A stretch of DNA of 64,000 nt from the NCBI RefSeq assembly GCF_018687715.1, contig NC_056758.1, positions 8,996,501 to 9,060,500 of the forward strand. Reading direction: 5' to 3'. Positions 56,498-64,000 of the stretch are shown piece by piece. How positions within the stretch are numbered: the first letter of the stretch is position 1; every line of letters starts with the position of its first letter. The stretch comes from Carya illinoinensis (Eukaryota; Streptophyta; Magnoliopsida; Fagales; Juglandaceae). The notes under the pieces were generated by a model. That model did no database searches, was not told the DNA's origin, and was given only the letters and a program-made list of their open reading frames with translations. The translations under genes were made by a program, and so were the position numbers.

Positions 56498-58483
56498 ATG
56501 ATGGAAACAATGGAGTCGACTGTCCCACCTGGTTTCCGGTTCCATCCAACGGATGAGGAGCTTGTTGGGTATTACCTGAGGAAGAAGGTTGCGTCACAAA
56601 AGATCGATCTGGACGTAATCAGAGATATCGATCTGTACAGGATCGAACCGTGGGATCTCCAAGGTACGTACGTTTATACATATATGGCGTATTAATTCCT
56701 TATTTGCTTCATCCATTTCGTATTAGGGTTTTCAGCATGTATTCTAAGAACGTATTGATAATTCTATATTTCGACAGCACTTTACACCTAAGATTAATTT
56801 GGCTAGTGATCAGTAAATCGTAACCCATCACAGGGTTGTAGTTAAAGATCCCATCTTCAAGCTTAATGCTTGTTAGCATCAAAGCTTTAGCTCGTGTGTG
56901 TGTGTGTATTTATTTGAGCTGTCGATTGATCTGAATGGTAATGGACAGAGAGATGTCGGATCGGTTATGAAGAGCAAAATGAGTGGTATTTCTTCAGCCA
57001 CAAGGACAAGAAGTATCCGACAGGTACGAGGACTAACAGAGCTACCATGGCTGGGTTTTGGAAGGCGACGGGCAGAGACAAGGCAGTGTATGATAAGGCC
57101 AAACTCATTGGCATGAGAAAGACCCTTGTTTTCTACAAGGGTCGGGCACCAAATGGGCAGAAAACCGACTGGATCATGCACGAATACAGGCTTGAATCGG
57201 AAGAAAATGGACCTCCGCAGGCAAGCATCATCCTATTATATATTGCTAGATCTTTGTTCTGGTTTAGCATAAACAGATGTTGAAATCCATTACTACTATA
57301 TCAGTATTTCCAGCTTTTTCAGTTTCCTTGTTTGTCTGGTCGCGCCAGTGCAAACATTTCATGCTTTGAAGCTTAATGGTTGCGTTAGTAGTTCTTTCCC
57401 TTGGTCCAAAGTGCCTAAAAAGCCTTCAATAATATAAGACCTTGACCTTGGTTGAGAAATCCAGAGTTTATAGTGTCAGTTGATTTTCCAAGACTTAAAT
57501 CATGCATTCAACTTCTTCGGTTACTTTTACTTTTCCTTTCAAAGACCACCACTAAAATCTTCAAACTCTCCGCGTATGTTTTCTACGACGTACGACGACT
57601 TGCACAAACTCTAAGTCAAAAGATAACACTTCCAAAAACATGCATGATGTTTATTGCTTTATTCCAATTCCTTTTTTGGAATCGGATTTCCGCTCATTTT
57701 TCAGAAGAAGATTTCAAATTCTCCTCTTCTTGCATCTTTTTACTGTATCTACTACTTCTCTTTCCCAAACACAATCAAAAGTAACTTTTCGAAAAATACA
57801 GCATGCATACAGCTAGCTTATCGACCTCTTTTCTCCAAATAAAAATTGAAAACAAAAGGAAACATTATTCCCTCTTTATCGTCTTAACTTTTGTTAAGCT
57901 TTTACAGGAAGAAGGATGGGTGGTATGTAGAGCATTCAAGAAGCGAACCACTTCTCAAAACAAGAGCATGGAAGGGTGGGACACAAGCTACTTCTATGAA
58001 GAACCGACTGGGGTCAGCTCAGTGGTGGATCCACTTGAATTCATCTCAAGGCAGCCCCCAAACTTTTTAGCGCAGAATTTAATGTGTAAGCAAGAGATAG
58101 AAAATGATAACTTGAGTTTCATCCAATCTGATCAGTTTGTTCAGCTTCCTCAGTTAGAGAGCCCATCTCTGCCACTAATGAAGAGGCCAAGCTCAATACC
58201 TCTCATATCAGAAAATAATGAAGAAGAAGAACAAATAAACAAAAGGTGCAACGACACCAAGAAAGTGACCGACTGGAGGGCGCTTGACAAGTTTGTAGCT
58301 TCTCAATTGAGTCAAGAAGACAGATTTGAGGGAGACGGGGAGTCAAGCTTTGGAGCACATCATAACTCGGATATGGCATTGCTGTTGTTGCAGAGTAGTC
58401 GGGATGAAGAAGGGAAGTTGAATGGGTTCTTGAACTCGAGTTCGGACGACTGTGACATTGGGATATGCATATTTGAGAAATGA
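56498..58483 (+). CDS. VND1-3-like: NAC transcription factor, VND1/2/3-like (vascular-related NAC domain), 3 coding exons
   Basis: Exons 56498-56663, 56949-57220 and 57908-58483 join in frame to 337 residues. The first 160 residues are a complete NAC domain: subdomain [19 protein letters not shown], then [44 protein letters not shown] and DWIMHEYRL, ending [11 protein letters not shown]. The C-terminal half carries VND-group motifs: [33 protein letters not shown], and a terminus ending [10 protein letters not shown], closest as I recall to Arabidopsis VND1 (ANAC037). VND proteins are nuclear activators that switch on xylem-vessel secondary-wall and programmed-death genes. Intron 1 (56664-56948) is GT-AG. 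Intron 2 (57221-57907) appears to be GC-AG: CAG followed by GCAAGC, with TTTACAG at its end. Two adjacent ATGs (56498, 56501) are possible starts; both keep the NAC domain. Family placement is firm; the exact orthologue within VND1-3 is inference. Confidence 0.95.
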
Positions 58484-58596
58484 AATTAGGAGATCAGGAG
58501 ATTTCTATTTGTGGTTATTATAAATGAATGAGGGTTTATGTATCTTGGAGATCGGGAAATATTCCTGTAAAATATGGTTGTGAACGAGTGAAGACA

Positions 58597-58654
<58 letters not shown>

Positions 58655-58720
58655 GCACACGCACGCACAAACAAACAAACCATGCATTGAGATTGGCCAG
58701 ACAAAACAGGTCGGTGAACC
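58484..58720 (+). other. 3' UTR region of the NAC gene with a (TC)26 microsatellite
   Basis: After the TGA stop, a non-coding stretch holds an uninterrupted TC repeat at 58601-58652, then a short CACG/CAAA-rich tail. Whether the repeat lies in the mature transcript is not known. No clear polyadenylation signal chosen. Confidence 0.6.
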
Positions 58721-60240
58721 AGCAATGAAGTGAATAGTAGAGAAAAAAGGAGCAAGGAAAGAGACTTGTAATTAGGTAGATTTCCTTGCAACATGCTTAT
58801 GTTTAAAAGATTCTTTCACTTTAGCCAAAAACAAAGGACAATTCAAACTCTGAATGTGATCTTCATCCATTATATTATACGCTACTACCCTTCATCATTA
58901 ATCTGCATAGAAGAATAAGCCCTACTTGAAGAATGTTCTGAGACGACACAAATTGGAGATAAAACCTACTGTAATTATTCACGTCTTCATTTATATTAAA
59001 CGAAAGTATTAAACCTTACAAAGCATTGATAAAGCTGACGTTCTTTTTCATATGTGTCATCAACGCCGATGATATGATCATTCATATAAGACAGGTATAT
59101 CATGTAGAGCATCATGCCAATAGCTTTTTTCTGTGGTTGGAGATTACGCAGGCAAGAGCAAGAGAGAGTTAGCGTACAGTCCAAGGAGCCGAGAAAAGAA
59201 GCAGAAAGGGTTTAGTAATCCTTATTTTGTTTTTTGGATAAGTTATTGTATGGATTCAAAAAAGTTAGAGAAGTGTTACAGAGGTTTCGTGTCATATATA
59301 TACATATATATATATAGATATATAATTCTTATACTTTTACATATCAGTGGTGATTTCCGAGGGAGCTAGCAGCTCCTCGATCCCATAGCTTGAGATGAAG
59401 TGAAATCAACTGGCCTCAACTTTAATTGAGTATGAAGAAAATTTATGATCTAAGGCTCTAAAACTTACTGCTTCGTGGTTAAACGCAATAGTCTGTCTCT
59501 TTAATGTAAATGCTGTTGTGCTGTTACACTACTTTGTCTGCGGCTTGGCTGGCAAAAAGTGTAGGCAGTATCAACTTTCCAGGAAAATGTAAATCTCCAC
59601 TAGGATAACTATTACTGGCCTTATCATCACTATCAAGAAGAAAAGAAAATGAATTCGGTATCAGCAGGAAATTATTATATTTGATCCTCTTAATTATGAT
59701 CAAGCATACATGAATTTTGAAAGGATCAATTCAATACAAGAATGTATAAATATATATGTATGTATTTATGTATGTATGAACAAAACACTGATTAAGTTCT
59801 TCGATGGAGCTACATGAGTTGCAATCTAATCAAGGAAAAGCAGAATTAATGAAGCGTACGTAAATGAATAATAGCCCATTATGTGCGAGTGGACATTGAA
59901 GTAGTTCACCATCACTGAGAACAATATCAAAGTGCCCCTCTTGCCGAGTTTGTGCATAATATTTGGTGAACAAGGATAGACAGTTGCGGAACAAATTAAC
60001 AATCGATTATAAGTACAGTTGATTGTTTTATCTCTTTTTTGAGACATAAATGTCGAATCTGCCAATCACGGTCCATGCAAGGACATGTTAGTTAATCGTG
60101 GTAAAATCTGTATGATAGTTAAAAGGACTTTAAACTTCGCATTCTGAAAGCCAAAGTATGAAGGACGGTACCCATGAAATAAAGGAGTATGAGGACAATG
60201 AGAGAGAGCTTAATCGATTGAAATACATAGATCGTGCAGG
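58721..60240. other. Intergenic downstream of the NAC gene
   Basis: No supported gene. Short ORFs have no features. A TA-rich stretch lies at about 59294-59330 and a GTAT repeat at about 59755-59777. Confidence 0.5.
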
Positions 60241-60244
60241 TCAG

Positions 60245-60248
<4 letters not shown>

Positions 60249-60303
<55 letters not shown>
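60249..60303 (+). repeat. G55 homopolymer
   Basis: Fifty-five consecutive G on the plus strand, flanked by unique sequence (CAGCGGA before, TTGTGCATC after). The poly-Gly ORF across it is an artefact. It may be real, or its length may be a sequencing or assembly artefact. Confidence 0.85.
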
Positions 60304-60305
<2 letters not shown>

Positions 60306-61640
60306 GTGCATCTGTCTCTCTAGGATGTGGCTTTTGGTGGGCCCCTGGCCTGTCTAGCACGCTTTGTGCATCGTGGCTCCTGTTGAGCATGCTTTGCTTT
60401 CATGTCTTTATGGACATTTTGACTCTGTTTTATACGAACTTATATAGCTCCTGATGTTCTCCTAGTGACACACACCACTAATCTGAGGAATAAACATCTC
60501 CCCATTTATTTAATTCATCAGGAAGAGTGATGATGATTTAAAGTAACTACGTACGACGCTTTCATTATCTACGAGTACTGTAGCACACTGTTTGCCTGCT
60601 GATATATGTTGTTTTTGACAAAGTGATTCATATCACTGATTGTACAAACAGAAAGTTTGTAAATCTCTCTCTTTTTTTTCTTTTCTAGGTTCAAATTACT
60701 CCAAGATCTAACATGGAGAATGTAAGAGAGATCCTTTTTAACTTTGACCCAATATGAGGTACTTCAAAATAACTTATTATCAGCAGGACCTACTGCAATA
60801 TCTCTGCCTTTAGTTTTTCTAGTTTGTTGCTAACTGGACCTACTTCTTCATCAAATTATTGTGTAGGACCAGATTAACATAAAATGTTTTTCCATTTTCT
60901 TCTGCAAGAGTCAAGACTGACACCCCATTGGTGATTTAACTACAAGAAGTACTCCACTTTGATCCACTGCTGATCAGCCTCAACAAATAGGACCCATCTG
61001 TGTGAATCAAAGAAGAAGAAGAAGAAACAAGCTGCTGGCTTTCTGCCTGCAGGGAAATTCAACAGCAATATTTTATCACAAAAACTCAGCCAGAGCATGC
61101 AGGCCGGAATCACCCCTCCCACAACATTCAGTATATATAAGTGCCCTAGCGAGTAGCTTTGCATTCCAATCATGGCTTTGTGTATTCATATATTCTCGAC
61201 ATTATCTTTAAAGCCATTATATATACACTCATAATTAATATCTGCTTCGTTTGCCAATAGAATATCAGAATTAGCTAAATTTCTTCGTAACTAGCTTTGC
61301 TTTTAGGCCCCATATATGTATACACATGACTTCTTTCATGAGTACTTTTGAAATCCAACTAAAGGGCCTGGTAATTACTTATCAATGTCATTCACCACGT
61401 AGCACAGTGTTTCTCTCCTTTTTTTTTTCTCCACCTTTTCGATTAATTATTATTCTGTTTCTAGAGAAAAAACAATGTTCCTGCCGACCCTTCCACTGAA
61501 ACGTCCTATTCAATTGGCATAAGCAGTTCGACCAATCACGTTCCCTCCAATGAGTGCAGTGAAAACCAAGTTGAAACCAAAGATGCCCAAAGGAATATAC
61601 ATATACATATACATATATATATATATGTATGTATGTATGT
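60304..61640. other. Intergenic
   Basis: No gene supported. On the minus strand 61597-61520 encodes FGFNLVFTALIGGNVIGRTA then YAN and a stop, which looks protein-like but is not recognised and has no visible upstream exon. Confidence 0.4.
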
Positions 61641-61785
61641 ATGTATAATTATGATAGTAATGCATGTGTGTTAATGCATTACTATCATAATTATACATAT
61701 ACATATATATAATTACATATATATATATGTAATTATATATATGTATATGTATAATTATGATAGTAATGCATTAACACACATGCAT
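61641..61785. repeat. Perfect 126-bp palindrome plus an overlapping hairpin
   Basis: 61660-61785 is a perfect inverted repeat with 63-bp arms and no spacer (centre between 61722 and 61723). In addition 61640-61665 is the inverted copy of 61674-61699 (26-bp arms, 8-base loop GTGTGTTA), so TATAATTATGATAGTAATGC occurs three times in alternating orientation. TA/CATA-rich centre. Confidence 0.95.
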
Positions 61786-61799
61786 GCATGATATATCTA

Positions 61800-63108
61800 T
61801 CCAAAATAAAGATTGGTAGAGACATGGTGTGCGAGTCATTTTTTTAAGCTAAAGGGCCAACAAAAAGCTCAAACATAAAGTGCTTTCTTTTAAAGCCTTT
61901 TGAAAATGGAGGTAGAGAGTCGGAAAGAAGGATGGAGATGAAGATGGGATAGGTAGCAGCAGCTAGCAATTAGTATAATATTGGTTGACTCAAACGAGTT
62001 CCTTTTTGGAGAACAATGATGCCTATGATGGCACGCAACAATGTACCCGATCATCCCCCCATCTTTCATCAACATTTCATGCAAAGATAAGGCCGTCTGA
62101 AAAACAAACGTTCTGATCTATCTAAACTAAGTGTGAAAAATGTAGTATAAAACGAAGAAAATGAAGAACCCTAGCCAGTCTTTGACTCTTGTCCACTCTT
62201 TTCTTACGGGAGAGACAAATTTAATTATTTGTATCATATTTTTAATAATCTTCCTCACGTGTAGTCTTATGGGTCATGCGATCTTTCTCAATAAGTGGGT
62301 CTAATATGTAGAATATGTAATTAAATGAGATAAAATGTAGAATTAGAGTGAACTCAAGACTTTTACTCTAATATCATGTATAATCATCATTTATCTCAAA
62401 AACTTAAACTAAGAAAAATAGTTCATCAATAATGTAAAGAGAAATAGACAAGACAATAAATAATATGAATGAGAGGTCCACATTTCCTGAAAATCTTACA
62501 TGGATTCCGTTAACTGATGTAAGGTCATGTGACATGTCTACCTCTCTTTAAAATTGAAGAACTATTCAATTTGATCATAGAGAATCTCTATTGACTAGTG
62601 TTGTATACACAAGATTAATCTTTCCTGATCAATTAGCACATGGGATAAAATAAAATTGCCTGACAGATTTAAGCATGGGTTGTTTTGGATAATAGGCCCA
62701 CTCAACTTGAACTAGCTAATCAAAAAAGGCTTTCCGCCAAAGTTGAATCCAACATCAAAACCTGAGTGTTGATTTATCCATCATTATTCAGGCTATTTTG
62801 CTTTTACCCAAAGTCCAATTTCACCTGCCGACGAGTGGGAATCTACCCAACACTTACATAGCAAATTGAATTGAAAAGCAGACATATTGAATTTGACATG
62901 GTAAGAGCCAATATCATTAGAAGTCAATAGCTAGCTGGCCAACTTTAATATGGAATCTTTCCAAATTGTTGCTAGCTAGCTAGCAAGACCCAAAATCCCT
63001 CCAAATCCACATCAAACCTACTTGCAAGAAAACCATAGTTGAAAAGACGCACTTAGGATGAGCTGTAAGACATTCAAGAGTCCAGAAAGGGCCTGTCTCC
63101 GTGAGATG
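61800..63108. other. Intergenic
   Basis: No gene supported. GCTAGCTAGCTAGC (62971-62984) is a short palindromic CTAG run. Confidence 0.5.
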
Positions 63109-63262
63109 AGTAATGTTATATACAGTTATAGAGTGTATAAATATCATGTAATCACTTTAAAAAAAATAAGGTCCACAATTAAAAAAATTAATTTTTTTTA
63201 ATATAAGTCTCATATTAATTCATTTTTTTTTAAAAGATTACACGATTAAATATTATTTCTCC
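63109..63262. mobile_element. MITE-like sequence with the GAGTAATG end
   Basis: Starts GAGTAATGTTATATACAGTT, the same end motif as at 3543 and, inverted, 29200. The other end (AAATATTATTTCTC) is a poorer inverse match. Confidence 0.4.
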
Positions 63263-64000
63263 CTTGAGATTTCCCCATAATCAAGCAAAATAGGCTTCTT
63301 GTCATTTTTCTCTCCCTAAAGTTCGGCCTTCTGTACACATACACTCTCATTAATCTCATTCCCACATATCCATTATGATCTAAACCATACAGTTAAACTG
63401 GGAGGCAATGCCAGAGTCATAGCAATTTTAATCATGTTCCATTTTGAAAAGACGTTAATTCAGCTATTGTATTAGTGCACAAGGCTCGCACAAATTCTTT
63501 GAAATTTTCATATTTTTTTATAATAGAATTTACTTTTTTTTTCTTTTTTTCTTTTTTTATAAAAGACTTGTACGAATCTTATATATTTAGTATAATTTGT
63601 ACAAATTATTACTCATTCGAAAGTGGAGCAAGATCCCAATCTAAAGTACTACATGATAAATATCACTCGATCAATGATGGAATGTCTACCCAACTACAAT
63701 TTATTTACAACTTATCAATAAAATAATATTTTTTTAAAATTTAAATACATCAAATCAAAATCAAAATTAAAATACATATTTTAAAAAATATTATTTTATT
63801 CCAAGATTGTAAAAAAATTTGAAAAGGAGTTATTGTTTTATTATTTCTCATATCACTTATTGCAAATAAAACATAATTTAAATATTGTAGTTAGACCTAT
63901 GACATCTCAAAATGAATCAAGCATTGGATTACATGAATATATGTAAAAGTACTATCAACCTCAGAGTTCTCCATCTCCTATATATAAGATTTGGTAAACT
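63263..64000. other. Intergenic to window end
   Basis: AT-rich; T-rich run at about 63533-63560. No gene or boundary seen. Confidence 0.5.

Noticed and set aside
60158..60454. 98-residue ORF with a Gly-rich run
   Set aside because: The Gly run is the translated G homopolymer; no family features.
1..64000. CRISPR array, phage, operon or bacterial defence system
   Set aside because: Spliced plant genes and plant transposons throughout; no direct-repeat/spacer array seen.

Overview
This window is nuclear DNA of a flowering plant. It is AT-rich, its genes are split by introns or isolated, and it holds transposable elements of nearly every plant class. The VND-type NAC gene points to a vascular plant that makes secondary walls. 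The overall look fits a woody eudicot, but the species cannot be fixed from the sequence. Only three genes look intact and cellular, so this is a gene-poor, repeat-rich region.

Layout. 1-20 kb: no confident host gene. It holds MITEs, a hAT element with an exact 8-bp target duplication (1687-2560), a short non-autonomous CACTA-like element (3283-3874), a decayed Ty3/gypsy element with two LTRs and a third partial LTR copy (about 3995-7395), a tRNA-derived SINE with an 18-bp duplication (7631-7770), and a diverged segmental duplication (16.9-17.4 versus 18.6-19.2 kb). 20.5-24 kb: a full-length, single-exon leucine-rich-repeat receptor-like kinase on the plus strand with several altered catalytic residues. 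26-32 kb: three further hAT-like elements and, between them on the minus strand, a three-exon gene for the V-ATPase proteolipid subunit c (27493-28527). 40.36-50.04 kb: a nested insertion. A solo LTR of about 1.3 kb (5-bp duplication AATTT) was split by an 8.34-kb CACTA (En/Spm) transposon with a 3-bp duplication (ACC). The CACTA carries an intact minus-strand ORF, a truncated TNP2 transposase, a broken Ptta/En/Spm-like second gene and more than 40 TTCGAA palindromes in clusters. 50-54 kb: long GA microsatellites and MITEs. 54.4-58.7 kb: a VND1/2/3-like NAC transcription factor gene with three coding exons, one apparent GC-AG intron and a likely long 5'-leader intron. 58.7-64 kb: intergenic, with a 55-base G homopolymer and a perfect 126-bp palindrome.

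The three host genes are unrelated in job: proton pumping across endomembranes, cell-surface signalling or scaffolding, and vessel secondary-wall transcription. They do not form a pathway or cluster. The most unusual material is the nested CACTA/solo-LTR structure with its palindrome clusters, the perfect palindrome near 61.7 kb, the poly-G run, and the several elements dated relative to one another by nesting and target duplications. All calls come from reading the sequence. No database search was run.
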